Below, in pieces: positions 39,562-48,518 of a stretch of 63,058 bases of DNA. Made by a program: the position numbers and the translations under genes. Under the pieces are notes generated by a model that did no database searches, was not told where the DNA came from, and saw only the letters and a program-made list of their open reading frames with translations. The DNA comes from Acidobacteriota bacterium (GTDB lineage: Bacteria; Acidobacteriota; Terriglobia; Terriglobales; Acidobacteriaceae), in the NCBI GenBank assembly GCA_021779935.1, contig JAJXZT010000041.1, positions 1 to 63,058 on the forward strand, given 5' to 3'. Position 1 is the first letter of the stretch. Each line of letters begins with the position of its first letter.

Positions 39562-40128
39562 CTATGATAACCGCCGCGAGGTGAGATAGAGCACCGCAAG
39601 TCCAAAAACAAATACGGTTTCTTCCAAACCGGTGGCCCAGACATGAAGGCGGTCGAACTCGACGCGGCGTGCGTCGGTGAGCGAAATGGAATCGATGTCG
39701 CCCATCTGGATGCGCAGGGTGTTCATGCGGCGAGTGAGGCCGAACTCGGAATAGAAGGTGAGAGCGAGCATGAGCACAACGAGTACCTGGCTGGCTCCGC
39801 GAAGACGGCGCGAGCGGGTAATGCGCTCAGAGGGTGAGAGGCGAGCATCGGCGGCGGAAGGCGTGGTGTCGAGACCGCCTTCGGCAAGGGCGCGCGCCAT
39901 GTTACGACGCAGCAGGCGCGGGTAGAGAAAACTGGCGGCAAGGAAGACGATGCCGGAGACGATTCCCATGATGTGCAGCAAGTGAATGGAACGGCTGACG
40001 ACCATGCCGGCGAGGGTGTGCGTGGGCAACACCATGAACACGGTGGGCGCGAGAACGGCGCCAAAGAAGAGGATTCCGCCAAGCCAGACGGCGAGCGAAA
40101 GGAACATGAGGAAGCGCAGGAAATTCAT
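39562..40128 (-). CDS. DUF4149-family membrane protein
   Basis: A 188-aa protein with four predicted helices (about 5-28, 45-68, 105-125 and 165-185). The N-terminus FLRFLMFLSLAVWLGGILFFGAVLAPTVF is typical of the DUF4149 group (TMEM205-like). Function unknown. It starts 3 bp after the MoxR ATPase stop, so it belongs to the same transcript; MoxR proteins often act with VWA or membrane partners, but none is obvious here. Confidence 0.75.
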   Translation of the reverse strand: MNFLRFLMFLSLAVWLGGILFFGAVLAPTVFMVLPTHTLAGMVVSRSIHLLHIMGIVSGIVFLAASFLYPRLLRRNMARALAEGGLDTTPSAADARLSPSERITRSRRLRGASQVLVVLMLALTFYSEFGLTRRMNTLRIQMGDIDSISLTDARRVEFDRLHVWATGLEETVFVFGLAVLYLTSRRLS

Positions 40129-40131
40129 GAC

Positions 40132-41088
40132 TTATACCGGAACCGGGACACTTTCAATGATGTCGCGCAAGATCTGCTCGGACTGTTCGGATTTCTTGAC
40201 GGTGGAGGAATAACGGGCGTTGACGACGACGCGGTGCGCGAAAGTGGGCACGGCGAGCTGCTTGAAGTCGTCGGGCGTGCTGAAAGTGCGGCCTTCCAGA
40301 AACGCCATGGCCTGCGCGGCACGATAGAGCATGAGCGATCCGCGGGGCGAAACGCCAAGCGAGAGATGATCGTTCTCACGCGTGCGATTGACGATCTGAA
40401 GGGCATAGTCGACGAGAGAATCATCGACCTGCACCTTGGAAACTTCATGCTGCAACAGAAGCACGTCCTCGGCCTTGAGGACAGCGCTCAGATCCTCGAG
40501 ACGCGCGGCGCCGGCGGTTCCGCGGAGAATTTCACGTTCGCTGTCGTTGGCCGGGTAGCCCATCTGAATGCGGAGCAGGAAGCGGTCCATCTGCGATTCC
40601 GGCAAAGGATAGGTGCCGTGGTGCTCAATGGGATTCTGCGTGGCGATGACGAGAAACGGATTGGGCAAAGGGTGCGAGTGGCCATCGACGGTGACCTGGC
40701 GCTCGTTCATCGCCTCCAGCAGAGCCGATTGCGTCTTGGGCGTGGTGCGGTTGATTTCGTCGGCCAACAGGATGTTGGTGAAGATGGGGCCGCGCTTGAA
40801 TTCGAATTGCTGCTCGACGGTGGAGTAGATGGAGATGCCAAGAACGTCGCTGGGCAGCATGTCGCTGGTGAACTGCACGCGCTGGAATTCGCAATCAATA
40901 CAGCGCGCAAGCGCCTGGGCGAGCGTGGTCTTGCCGACGCCGGGAACGCCCTCGATGAGGAGGTGTCCGCGGGAGAGGATGCAGACCAGGGCAAGACGAA
41001 TTACTTCATCCTTGCCGCGAATGATGGTGCGCAGGGCGCTCTCGAGTTGGGTTGCGCGTTCGACCGATGCAGGAACAAGTTGCGACAT
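40132..41088 (-). CDS. MoxR-family AAA+ ATPase
   Basis: A 318-aa MoxR-type AAA+ ATPase: Walker A GVPGVGKTTLAQAL (about residue 40), Walker B LLADEINRTTPKTQSALLEAMNE and sensor IATQNPIEHHGTYPLPESQMDRFL. MoxR proteins act as chaperone ATPases, usually with a VWA partner; the partner is not adjacent here, though the acidobacterial VWA protein lies in the same region. The start is uncertain (ATG at 41088 or 41133). A tacaat hexamer near 41101-41106 suggests that the shorter form could be leaderless. Confidence 0.88.
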   Translation of the reverse strand: MSQLVPASVERATQLESALRTIIRGKDEVIRLALVCILSRGHLLIEGVPGVGKTTLAQALARCIDCEFQRVQFTSDMLPSDVLGISIYSTVEQQFEFKRGPIFTNILLADEINRTTPKTQSALLEAMNERQVTVDGHSHPLPNPFLVIATQNPIEHHGTYPLPESQMDRFLLRIQMGYPANDSEREILRGTAGAARLEDLSAVLKAEDVLLLQHEVSKVQVDDSLVDYALQIVNRTRENDHLSLGVSPRGSLMLYRAAQAMAFLEGRTFSTPDDFKQLAVPTFAHRVVVNARYSSTVKKSEQSEQILRDIIESVPVPV

Positions 41089-41288
41089 TATTGCGATTGT
41101 AGCCGCAGGCGCGACGGTTCCGAAAGCTGACATGCATGGGTCAGGCAGGGAATTTCATTACGGTGGTGCATGAATCGCGGAGGCCAGCGGCGTGGCGGTG
41201 GCAGAGGGGTGCGGACAAGAAGGAGTTAAGGGTTGTCAATATAGAGGTATCAAAATTGAAGAGAAAATTAAAATAATCAATTTTTTTA

Positions 41289-41316
41289 TTGACATAATTA
41301 ATTAATATGCTAAATT
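41289..41316 (+). promoter_or_regulatory. AT-rich promoter of the DUF2089 operon
   Basis: TTGACA (41289-41294) and TAAATT (41311-41316) with a 16-bp spacer. It is the most AT-rich stretch in the window (about 41220-41340). Confidence 0.55.
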
Positions 41317-41340
41317 TATCGTGTTAATTGAGAAGAAACC

Positions 41341-41691
41341 GTGAATATCTCAAACGCAAATTGTCCGGAATGCAAGCAGCCGCTGAAGGTGGTTCGGATG
41401 GAGTGTCCTTCGTGCAAGGTGGCGGTGTCGGGCGACTTTGAAGTCTCGCCGCTGGGACAGCTATCGCCGGAGGACCAGGCGTTTGTCATCGCCTTTGTGC
41501 GGCATCACGGCTCGATCAAGAAGATGGAAAGCCTGTTCGGGATCAGCTATCCGACGGTGAAAAACCGTCTTAACGCGATCGGCGCCGCGCTCGATAGGAC
41601 ATTCGAGGCGCCATCGCCCAACGTGTTCGTTCTGGAGCAACTCGCGCGGGGAGAGATTTCCGTGGAAGAGGCGCTTGAGAAGTTGAACTGA
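41341..41691 (+). CDS. DUF2089 zinc-ribbon/HTH protein
   Basis: A 116-aa protein starting at GTG. Two CxxC pairs (CPECKQPLKV and CPSCKVAVSG) form a zinc ribbon, followed by a helix-turn-helix-like region (HHGSIKKMESLFGISYPTVKNRLNAIG). This is the DUF2089 family, predicted transcription or sigma-like adaptors that regulate SHOCT or stress genes next to them. It is followed after 17 bp by a SHOCT-like gene, a pairing found repeatedly in this family, and it has its own AT-rich promoter. Confidence 0.85.
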   Translation: MNISNANCPECKQPLKVVRMECPSCKVAVSGDFEVSPLGQLSPEDQAFVIAFVRHHGSIKKMESLFGISYPTVKNRLNAIGAALDRTFEAPSPNVFVLEQLARGEISVEEALEKLN

Positions 41692-41708
41692 GGGAGAAGG
41701 AGGAGCCT

Positions 41709-42128
41709 GTGTCGTTGGAGACAAGAAAAGTGCTGGAGATGGTGGCGGAAGGGAAGATCTCCGCCGAGGATGGAGAGAGACTGCTGGCTAAGTTGAGCGG
41801 TTCCGAGGCGGAGAACGTGCAGTCCGAGGAAGCCGTGCCGGGCGACGAAAACGCAGCGAAGAGTGCGAAAGCCAAGAAGTACCTGAGGATCACGGTGGAG
41901 AAGCCTGGGCATGATCCGATCAACGTGCGTCTGCCGCTGACGTTTCTGCGCGCGCAGTCGGGGTTTGTACTTCTGCCGAATGCGGTGAAGGAGCGGCTGT
42001 CGGAAAAGGGGATTGATCTGAGCGCGATGGGGAAGTTGAAAGGCGCAGAACTGGATCAGTACCTGGAGAATCTCAACGTGGATGTCGACCGGGGAGGGCG
42101 GGGGACGGTGAGAATTTTCTGCGAGTAA
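41709..42128 (+). CDS. SHOCT-like/DUF1707-adjacent protein
   Basis: A 139-aa protein starting with a short helical SHOCT-like segment (LETRKVLEMVAEGKISAEDGERLLAKLSG), then an acidic linker, then a beta-rich domain (YLRITVEKPGHDPINVRLPLTF ...). It starts 17 bp after DUF2089, so both belong to one operon. Such pairs often control envelope or stress genes. No enzymatic motif is seen. A strong terminator follows. Confidence 0.7.
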   Translation: MSLETRKVLEMVAEGKISAEDGERLLAKLSGSEAENVQSEEAVPGDENAAKSAKAKKYLRITVEKPGHDPINVRLPLTFLRAQSGFVLLPNAVKERLSEKGIDLSAMGKLKGAELDQYLENLNVDVDRGGRGTVRIFCE

Positions 42129-42147
42129 AACAAGAGGGGAAATGCGA

Positions 42148-42174
42148 AAGGCCCGGAGAGCGCTCCGGGCCTTT
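42148..42174. terminator. bidirectional intrinsic terminator
   Basis: aaaggcccggag - agcg - ctccgggccttt: 11- to 12-bp stem flanked by A and T runs, serving the DUF2089 operon and the convergent htpX. Confidence 0.85.
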
Positions 42175-42194
42175 GCCATGCGAGTGACGCCGCG

Positions 42195-43052
42195 TTAGAA
42201 GCTGCCGGGAGGCATGCCGGTGAGGCGGGCGATGCGATCGGCAGTGGGCGGATGCGTCGAGAACAGATTGCCGAAGTTCATGCCGAGCAGCGGTTGAATA
42301 ATAAAGAGGTGCGCAGTGGTCGGGCTGCCCTGCATGGGGATGCGATGCGACCACTCCTCGATTTTGCGCAGGGCGCTGGCGAGGGCATAAGGGTTACCGG
42401 TGAAGTGCGCGCCGGTGGCGTCGGCCTGATATTCGCGCGAACGCGAGACGGCCATCTGGATGAGCATGGCAGCCATGGGCGCGAGAATCATCATGGCCAG
42501 TGCGACCAATGGCCCGCCGTCACGATCACGGTCGCCGCCGCGGCCTCCGCCGAATAGCTCGGCGAACCAGGCCATGCGGGCGAGCATGGTGATGGCGCCG
42601 GCAATGGTGGCAGCGACGGAACTGATGAGGATGTCGCGATTGCGGACGTGGCCGAGTTCGTGCGCCAACACACCTTCAAGTTCTTCGTCGGTGAGCAGTC
42701 CGAGAATGCCGTGGGTGACGGCGACGGAAGAGTGCTGCGGATTGCGTCCGGTGGCAAAAGCGTTCGGCGATTCGGTGGGGATGACGTAGATCTTCGGCAT
42801 CGGAAGACCGGTCTTGCCGCAGAGCCGCTCGACGATCTGATAGACGCGGGGCTCCTCTTCGCGCGTGACCGCCTTTGCGCCGGAACTCATGAGCGCGATC
42901 TTGTCAGAGAAGAAGTAAGTGCCGAAGTTCATGATCACGGCGAAAGCAAAGGCCATGATCATACCGCTGCGTCCGCCCAGTGCCTGACCGACAAGAACCA
43001 GGAAGACCGTCATCACGGTAAGCAAGAAGGCAGTTTTGAGGTTGTTTCCCAT
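42195..43052 (-). CDS. htpX: HtpX-type membrane zinc metalloprotease
   Basis: A 285-aa M48-family peptidase of the inner membrane that degrades misfolded membrane proteins. The metal motif HELGH is in [12 protein letters not shown] (about residue 130), with the third ligand glutamate in [15 protein letters not shown]. Two N-terminal helices (about 8-30 and 35-55) and two after the active site match the family. The start ATG at 43052 and the length of 285 aa are standard. It lies alone, convergent with the DUF2089 operon. Confidence 0.94.
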   Translation of the reverse strand: MGNNLKTAFLLTVMTVFLVLVGQALGGRSGMIMAFAFAVIMNFGTYFFSDKIALMSSGAKAVTREEEPRVYQIVERLCGKTGLPMPKIYVIPTESPNAFATGRNPQHSSVAVTHGILGLLTDEELEGVLAHELGHVRNRDILISSVAATIAGAITMLARMAWFAELFGGGRGGDRDRDGGPLVALAMMILAPMAAMLIQMAVSRSREYQADATGAHFTGNPYALASALRKIEEWSHRIPMQGSPTTAHLFIIQPLLGMNFGNLFSTHPPTADRIARLTGMPPGSF

Positions 43053-43130
43053 AAGTGAATAGATGCTACAGCAGGCTGGTTGGTAGCGCCAGTAAGCGGC
43101 CTGAAGGTGTCAGTTTGGAATTGGAAAGAC

Positions 43131-43160
43131 AAAGGGCCGCCGGTTGGCAGCCCTGAGTTC
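43131..43160 (-). terminator. terminator of the carboxypeptidase-regulatory-like gene
   Basis: agggc - gcc - ggtt - ggc - gccct with single bulges, followed on the minus strand by tttgtctttcc. Confidence 0.6.
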
Positions 43161-43179
43161 CGATGGATCGGCGAAGCGG

Positions 43180-44454
43180 CTAACTGCGCTGACTACGCGC
43201 GAGGGCGCGAGCAAGCGTCTGGTCGAGCGCAGCCTTGGCCTTCTCGTACTCCTCGGGAGAGAGCTGGCCCTGTTGGCGTTCAACTTCAAGTTGGAAGAGT
43301 TCGTCCTTCATCGCCTGCAGCAGGGCGTTTCCGCTACCGGCGGAAGCGGCGCTGGCAGCAAGGGCAGCGGAAGCTTCTGGAGAAATGGCAACGGGAGACC
43401 CGGCTGAGGCGACTGCGGGAGCGTTCTGACGTCCGCGAGAAGTGAGGAGGTAAGCAACGCCGGCGAGGATGAAGGCGAGGATGCCCATGATCCACCAGCG
43501 GTACTTGGCGGGGATGGCATCGGGCGCCTGGATGGGAACGCCGAGTCCGCCGCCGGGACGGTTTTCGTTGGTTCCACCCATGGTGCTGGTGCCGCCCTGA
43601 TCGCCGCCCTGTGCCTGCTGGTCGTCCTGAATGGCGCCAGTTCCAGAGACGCCGAAGGCGAGGCTAACGCCAGGCTTAGGGTTGGTGGCGACCTGAACAA
43701 TTTCTCCCGGCTGATTGTTCATTGGCTGCCACGAGCTCGCCTGTTGCGGCGAGAAGGTCATGGTCTGCGGCAGAACAACGACGAAGTGCTGGAAGGGCTG
43801 AAGGATGTGGGGCGTGATCGTCGCCTGACCGGAGTAGGGCAGGTGATAGGCGATCTGGATGCGAGTTTCGCCTGGCTTGAGCGGGTAGCTGAATGCGTAA
43901 TGATTGGGTTTTGAAGTGGGCTGGGGAGCGACCTGAATGGGCTGTCCACCAGGGCCCTGCGCGTCGGCGCCGTCGATCTGGGCGCCGTTGGGAAGCTGGA
44001 CTTCAAAGGTGTTATCGGCGTTGTACGTGCGCGCCGGCTTGGAGTTGTTCTGCACGGCGTAGAGTTCAAGAATTTGCAGGCTGGAGGAATCGGCCTGCGC
44101 GCGCATAACGTAAACGGTCCCGGCGATACCGGCGACTTTCTTCGCGGCATCATACACATTCACATTTGCCGATGTTGTGCCGGGAGTGATCATCTGGAAA
44201 TAGTTGACGCCGTCCCTGGTGGCGCGGACGAGGTGCGGTCCGGTGGCCGGAGGCTGTGGCAGGGAGTACCTGCCCTGGGCGTCGGTCGTCGTCTTGTTGA
44301 GATCAGCCATGCCCTGCATGGGGTCGACGACGGCGACTTCGACACCGGCGGCAGGCTTGCCGGTGGTGAGATTGGTGACCGTTCCGGTGAGGTTCTGCGC
44401 GGAGGCAAAGGCACTGATGCCAAGGAAAGCGGTCAGCAAAGCAAGAATACGCAT
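43180..44454 (-). CDS. carboxypeptidase-regulatory-like protein with C-terminal SHOCT-like helix
   Basis: A 424-aa envelope protein: signal peptide (1-20, MRILALLTAFLGISAFASAQ), a carboxypeptidase regulatory-like (CarboxypepD_reg) domain (about 22-110, TGTVTNLTTGKPAAGVEVAVVDP ... TDAQGRYSL), a strand-rich middle part, a transmembrane helix (about 340-362) and a cytoplasmic tail with a SHOCT-like helix pair (ALLQAMKDELFQLEVERQQGQLSPEEYEKAKAAL). The segment upstream of the ATG (44532-44455) has the composition of repeat DNA and was excluded. It follows the ccmI gene, a layout repeated in acidobacterial genomes, which suggests a link to cytochrome c maturation. Confidence 0.78.
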   Translation of the reverse strand: MRILALLTAFLGISAFASAQNLTGTVTNLTTGKPAAGVEVAVVDPMQGMADLNKTTTDAQGRYSLPQPPATGPHLVRATRDGVNYFQMITPGTTSANVNVYDAAKKVAGIAGTVYVMRAQADSSSLQILELYAVQNNSKPARTYNADNTFEVQLPNGAQIDGADAQGPGGQPIQVAPQPTSKPNHYAFSYPLKPGETRIQIAYHLPYSGQATITPHILQPFQHFVVVLPQTMTFSPQQASSWQPMNNQPGEIVQVATNPKPGVSLAFGVSGTGAIQDDQQAQGGDQGGTSTMGGTNENRPGGGLGVPIQAPDAIPAKYRWWIMGILAFILAGVAYLLTSRGRQNAPAVASAGSPVAISPEASAALAASAASAGSGNALLQAMKDELFQLEVERQQGQLSPEEYEKAKAALDQTLARALARSQRS

Positions 44455-44528
44455 GCGGCTTACGGTGGTGCGCAGACTGGCTGCGCGACGTTCCGAATGA
44501 CAAACGGAGAAACTGCTGGCGATTGCGC

Positions 44529-44903
44529 TCAAGCGCGAGCTCCTTTGTTCTGGCTACCACGGAGTGGGTTGAGTCCGTTTTGCAACTTCTCCAACCGATC
44601 GATTTCAGCGAGTATGGCGGCGGCTTCCTGCTCCATGGAGTCGCGCATGCTGTTGAAGTCGCTATCACTGAGCTTGCCGGCCTTGTACTCGAAGTTCAGA
44701 TCGCGCAGGTTCTCGTAGATCTGGTCCTTGCGTTCGTAAAGGAAGGAGAGCCGCGACTTCTCCTCGGAGGTTTCCACGCGAGAAGGGCTGAAGATGTAGA
44801 CGAAAAGCGCAATGGCGAAGAGGATGCAGCCGAAGAAGATGAACGACGAGTTGCTGGCGTCAGGCTGGCCACTGCTCATTTGAAGGATAAGAAGCAAGTT
44901 CAT
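44529..44903 (-). CDS. CcmI-like cytochrome c biogenesis protein
   Basis: A 124-aa protein with one N-terminal helix (about 22-40, FIFFGCILFAIALFVYIF) and a coiled cytoplasmic part (RLSFLYERKDQIYENLRDLNFEYKAGKLSDSDF) similar to the N-terminal section of CcmI, which holds apocytochrome for the haem lyase. The long TPR part of classical CcmI is missing. It overlaps the ccmH stop by ATGA. Downstream there is a further possible overlap (TTGA at 44532). Confidence 0.75.
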   Translation of the reverse strand: MNLLLILQMSSGQPDASNSSFIFFGCILFAIALFVYIFSPSRVETSEEKSRLSFLYERKDQIYENLRDLNFEYKAGKLSDSDFNSMRDSMEQEAAAILAEIDRLEKLQNGLNPLRGSQNKGARA

Positions 44904-45394
44904 AATTCAGTGTCCTTCCGGGCACGATCGCGGAACTCGCCGAGTTTCTCGGGAGGCGCTTCGGTTATGCCGGCAACGGGTCGCGGCGCGATGCGGCGCT
45001 TCCAGGTGCGCACGACGAAGACGACAATGGCGAGGCCGGCGCCAAAGACAACGAATGGCATGATCCAGGCGACGCGATTGAATCCGGTGGTGGTGGGTGC
45101 GGCGAGCACGGTGGGACCGTACTCTTTTACGAAGGCAGCGTAGATGACCTTGTCGCTGTCTCCATGGGCCACCATCTGTTTCAACTCATCGATTTCGCGG
45201 CTGCTGTAAGTGCAGCCAACGTGATTGCATTCAAGCAGGATCTCGTTGCAGCCGCAGACGCACATCATCTGATGGCCGAGATAGTCGACGCGGGCTTCCT
45301 GCGATTCTCCGGCTCCCATGAGAAGAGCCAGCGACGAGGCGGCGAGCAGAAGCAGGCCGACTCGCCGCACAATGGCATATCGCGTTTGCTTCAT
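44900..45394 (-). CDS. ccmH: CcmH-like cytochrome c biogenesis protein
   Basis: A 164-aa membrane protein with an N-terminal signal or anchor (about 10-30), a redox region and a C-terminal helix (about 108-130). Canonical CcmH carries LRCxxC to reduce apocytochrome cysteines; here the segment reads MMCVCGCNEILLECNH, i.e. CxCxC plus a further CxxxxC, so the redox motif is altered. The rest (REIDELKQMVAHGDSDKVIYAAFVKEYGPTVLAAP) is standard CcmH. It overlaps ccmF (TGATG) and ccmI (ATGA), so the three are co-translated. Confidence 0.88.
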   Translation of the reverse strand: MKQTRYAIVRRVGLLLLAASSLALLMGAGESQEARVDYLGHQMMCVCGCNEILLECNHVGCTYSSREIDELKQMVAHGDSDKVIYAAFVKEYGPTVLAAPTTTGFNRVAWIMPFVVFGAGLAIVVFVVRTWKRRIAPRPVAGITEAPPEKLGEFRDRARKDTEL

Positions 45395-47430
45395 CAGTCA
45401 GCCCCCGCCGTGGAACCGGTTCGTCCGGCCGCGGCAAGCGCACGGGCGCGTTCCTTCTCCGTCAGAGCCTGCTTGGAGGCCTGCATATTGGGAAAGAGGG
45501 CGATGATGGTGCCGATGACCAGGATGTGCGCACCGGCCCAGATCCACCAGACAAGCGGGTTGAGATGCGCCTTGATGATGGGATTGCCGGTGTCGGGATT
45601 CACGCCGGTGTAGACGAGGTAGAGGTCTTCCTCAATCGTGGAGCGATTGGCGACGATGGTTGCGGGTTGCTCGCTTGCTTTATAGACACGGCGCTGGGGA
45701 TACATGGTGTCGATCTTCTTGCCGTTCTTATAGATGTCGAGCATTGCCGTTTCGCTGCGGTAATTCGGATTGTCATCCTGCGTGTAGGAACGGCAGACAA
45801 GGGTGTAAGGGCCGATGTTCATCTTGTCGCCGAATCCCATCTCCTTCTCCTTGCTCTGGTAGAAGGCTGAGCCGGCGAAGCCGATGATGACGATGATGAC
45901 GCCGATGTGGACGATGTAACCGCCGTAGCGACGAGTGTTGCGACGGGTGAGCTGCACCATCCCGGCAAATACGTTGGTGTTGTTGTGGCGCGCAATGACA
46001 CGTCCGCCGCGCCAGAACTCACTGAAGACGGTGGCGGCGACAAGCACGGAGAGCGAGATGGCGACGAGCGCATAGAAGTTCGCGATATCCGCCCAGGGCT
46101 TCATGCCCCCAAAAGCGAGAACGACGGCGGTGAGCAGGGCAAGGATGGCGGGAACAAGGAAGTTGCGCTTCAGGCTCTCGGTGGAGGTGCGACGCCAGGC
46201 GAGCAACGGGCCAACGGCAGTCAGCAACAGAAGGCAGAGCGCGATGGGAATGTTGACCTTATTAAAGAAGGGCGGGCCAACCGTGATCTTGTGTCCCTGC
46301 ACCCACTCGGAGAGAACGGGGAAGAGCGTTCCCCAGAGAACGGCAAAGGCCGAAACGAGGAGGAGCACATTGTTGAAGAGGAAACTGGATTCGCGCGAGA
46401 TGAGCGACTCAAGCTGGTGCTCGCTGCGCAGGTGGTCCTTGTTCTTCACGTAGAAGAAGACGCAGGTGGCGAAGGTGATCGCCATGAACCAGACGAACCA
46501 GACGCCGATGCCGGATTGCGCAAAGGCATGCACGGAACTGACAACGCCGGAGCGGGTGAGGAAGGTTCCGAGGATAGAGAGGAGGAACGTGGAGAAAATC
46601 AGCCACATGTTCCAGGTCTTCATCATGCCGCGCTTTTCCTGCATCATGACCGAGTGCAGAAAGGCAGTGCCGGTGAGCCATGGCAGGAGCGATGCGTTCT
46701 CAACGGGGTCCCAACCCCACCAACCGCCCCAGCCGAGTACCTTGTAAGCCCAATAGGATCCGAGGAAAATGCCGCAGGTCAAAAACGCCCAGCCGACCAT
46801 GGTCCAACGCCGCGTAATGTGAATCCATTTCTCGCCGGGATACTTCATGATGAGAGCTGCGAGCGCGAAGGCGAAGGGAACGGTCATGCCGACGTAGCCG
46901 AGGTAGAGCATCGGCGGATGGATGACCATCTCGGGATACTGAAGCAGCGGATTGAGACCGTTGCCGTCCGGAGGAATCGCACCGACCGTCATGGCGAACG
47001 GATGGGCGGCGAAGTTCACGAGCAGAAGGAAAAATATCTGCACGCCGGACATGATGACGGAAGCATGCGCAACGAGGCGCGTGTCGACCTTGTGGCGAAG
47101 ACGCAGTATGAATCCGTAGGTCGCCAGCAGCCAGCACCAGAAGAGCAGCGAGCCTTCCTGTCCGGACCAGAGTGCCGCAAATTTATACGGAAGCGGCAAG
47201 GCCCGGTTGGAGTGCTCGAGGATGTAGGCGAGCGAAAAGTCGTTGCGAAAAGCCGAGATAACAAGCGCAGTGGCCGAGGCGGTTACGGCGATCCACACCG
47301 CAATGCCGGCGCGACGGGCCGTCTCTCCCAGGCGATCATCCTTGCGGACAATCGCAATGATGCCTACCAAGAACGCATAAGCGCTCAAGACAAGCGCAAG
47401 CAACAGAGTAAAGCTTCCAATTTGCGGCAT
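45394..47430 (-). CDS. ccmF: CcmF-type cytochrome c haem lyase
   Basis: A 678-aa protein with about 15 transmembrane helices. The WWD motif is in GGWWGWDPVENASLLPWLTG (about residue 240), and conserved histidines appear in SHSV-like TM ends (e.g. LHSVMMQEKRG). CcmF is the haem-delivering subunit of the cytochrome c maturation machine on the periplasmic side. The ATG at 47430 (MPQIGSF) fits the family start. The stop overlaps ccmH. CcmE and CcmABCD are not in the window, so they lie elsewhere. Confidence 0.93.
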   Translation of the reverse strand: MPQIGSFTLLLALVLSAYAFLVGIIAIVRKDDRLGETARRAGIAVWIAVTASATALVISAFRNDFSLAYILEHSNRALPLPYKFAALWSGQEGSLLFWCWLLATYGFILRLRHKVDTRLVAHASVIMSGVQIFFLLLVNFAAHPFAMTVGAIPPDGNGLNPLLQYPEMVIHPPMLYLGYVGMTVPFAFALAALIMKYPGEKWIHITRRWTMVGWAFLTCGIFLGSYWAYKVLGWGGWWGWDPVENASLLPWLTGTAFLHSVMMQEKRGMMKTWNMWLIFSTFLLSILGTFLTRSGVVSSVHAFAQSGIGVWFVWFMAITFATCVFFYVKNKDHLRSEHQLESLISRESSFLFNNVLLLVSAFAVLWGTLFPVLSEWVQGHKITVGPPFFNKVNIPIALCLLLLTAVGPLLAWRRTSTESLKRNFLVPAILALLTAVVLAFGGMKPWADIANFYALVAISLSVLVAATVFSEFWRGGRVIARHNNTNVFAGMVQLTRRNTRRYGGYIVHIGVIIVIIGFAGSAFYQSKEKEMGFGDKMNIGPYTLVCRSYTQDDNPNYRSETAMLDIYKNGKKIDTMYPQRRVYKASEQPATIVANRSTIEEDLYLVYTGVNPDTGNPIIKAHLNPLVWWIWAGAHILVIGTIIALFPNMQASKQALTEKERARALAAAGRTGSTAGAD

Positions 47431-47603
47431 TGGGAATCCCAGACTGTTGAATATTGTTTCAGAAACGTATCGTGCTAGCAACCACGGAACCGCGATGGCG
47501 CGGAGAAGACATGCCTAGAAAGCGTCACGGAGACGTGCCACGAAGGGGGCGTAACAGGCCGCTGACAAGGCGAGATGGAGCAGGTGTTTTGCGGCTTGGC
47601 ATG

Positions 47604-47957
47604 CTACGCAAGAGCCTTACGCACCACCGCGATCAGTTTCTCCGGCGGCAAAGGTTTCATGCAGAACTCGGCGGAAAGACCTTCGTATTCGTCCTCAATT
47701 TGAGGCATGCCGCTGACGACGATGATGGGCAATGTGTATTTGCGCGCGCGCAATTCGCGGACAAGATCAGCACCGGAACGGCCCGGCAGAAGGTGGTCGG
47801 TAACAACCACGCCAATCGTGTTGCCTGCGGCGTTCATCAGGGCGAGAGCGCTATCGACATCGGCGGCGGTCGACACTTCGAGCCCCGCATTGCGCAGAAT
47901 GGTTTCACGGACGCGCAATTGGACTGGACTGTCGTCGACCAGCAGAACCTGCTTCAT
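47604..47957 (-). CDS. single-domain response regulator
   Basis: A 117-aa receiver domain: acidic pocket VDDSP at about residue 7-11, phosphoacceptor aspartate in TDHLLPGR (about residue 52) and lysine in FCMKPLPPEKL (about 101). No output domain, so it would act by phosphotransfer or protein contact. It follows the DUF2934 gene after 7 bp on the same strand. A longer upstream reading frame is not supported by conservation. Confidence 0.85.
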   Translation of the reverse strand: MKQVLLVDDSPVQLRVRETILRNAGLEVSTAADVDSALALMNAAGNTIGVVVTDHLLPGRSGADLVRELRARKYTLPIIVVSGMPQIEDEYEGLSAEFCMKPLPPEKLIAVVRKALA

Positions 47958-47964
47958 AAGTGCG

Positions 47965-48216
47965 CTACGCGCTACGCTTGGTGCGGATTTCCGCTTCGGC
48001 GCGCAGCCAGTCTCCTTCGGGACTGCCGTTGGACCCGCCGCGCGCAAGGTATAGCTCGTAGGCGCGGACGCGAATCTTCTGCTCAAGGCTTTCGAAAACC
48101 AACGCGGGCCGAGGCGTCGAAACCGAGGAGACGTCAGCGGTGACTGCCGGGTTCTTCGCGGGAGATGTCTTTTTCGTGGTGGAAGTCGTTTCAGTACCTC
48201 TTCTTGCCTTTGACAT
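47965..48216 (-). CDS. DUF2934 family protein
   Basis: An 83-aa protein with a disordered basic N-terminus (KTSPAKNPAVTADVSSV) and the DUF2934 motif IRVRAYELYLARGGSNGSPEGDWLRAEAEI at about 47-77. The family is small, of unknown function and common in soil bacteria. The gene precedes the response regulator by 7 bp, so they are co-transcribed. A role as an RR partner is conceivable but unproven. Confidence 0.85.
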   Translation of the reverse strand: MSKARRGTETTSTTKKTSPAKNPAVTADVSSVSTPRPALVFESLEQKIRVRAYELYLARGGSNGSPEGDWLRAEAEIRTKRSA

Positions 48217-48467
48217 GGGGACGAAAACTCCTTGATATGAACTGAGAGATCCAGGGAAGGCAGACTACCGCCTTCGCCCGGTCCCTGCTCTTGCATATAC
48301 AAACTTAGATGCGCGGCAGCCGCGTTTGAGTCAGGAAAATTGCGGCACGGAATACACGCGGGAAATATGCTCTCCACGCCGGGGTTCATCCTTGTAAGAA
48401 TTCAAAAAGAGTCGTGCGACGATACGTCCGAGCGTGCGAGAAGGGCCTGTGCCAAGGGCTGGCTAAG
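48217..48467. other. intergenic region upstream of tRNA-Glu
   Basis: About 250 bp; contains the promoter region of the DUF2934 gene (minus) and, at its end, that of the tRNA (plus). No gene is seen. Confidence 0.5.
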
Positions 48468-48496
48468 TTGGCGAAAGTGAAAGGGTTTGTTATATT
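48468..48496 (+). promoter_or_regulatory. promoter of tRNA-Glu
   Basis: TTGGCG (48468-48473) and TATATT (48491-48496) with a 17-bp spacer; 22 bp before the tRNA. Confidence 0.65.
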
Positions 48497-48518
48497 TGAA
48501 GACGCCGCAGATGTGCGT

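Noticed and set aside
44455-44532. TTG start overlapping ccmI for the regulatory-like protein
   Set aside because: The added 26 residues look like translated intergenic repeat and would bury a good signal peptide that starts at 44454.
45907-47478. 523-codon frame opposite ccmF
   Set aside because: Antisense to a conserved multi-helix protein; composition typical of antisense to hydrophobic codons.
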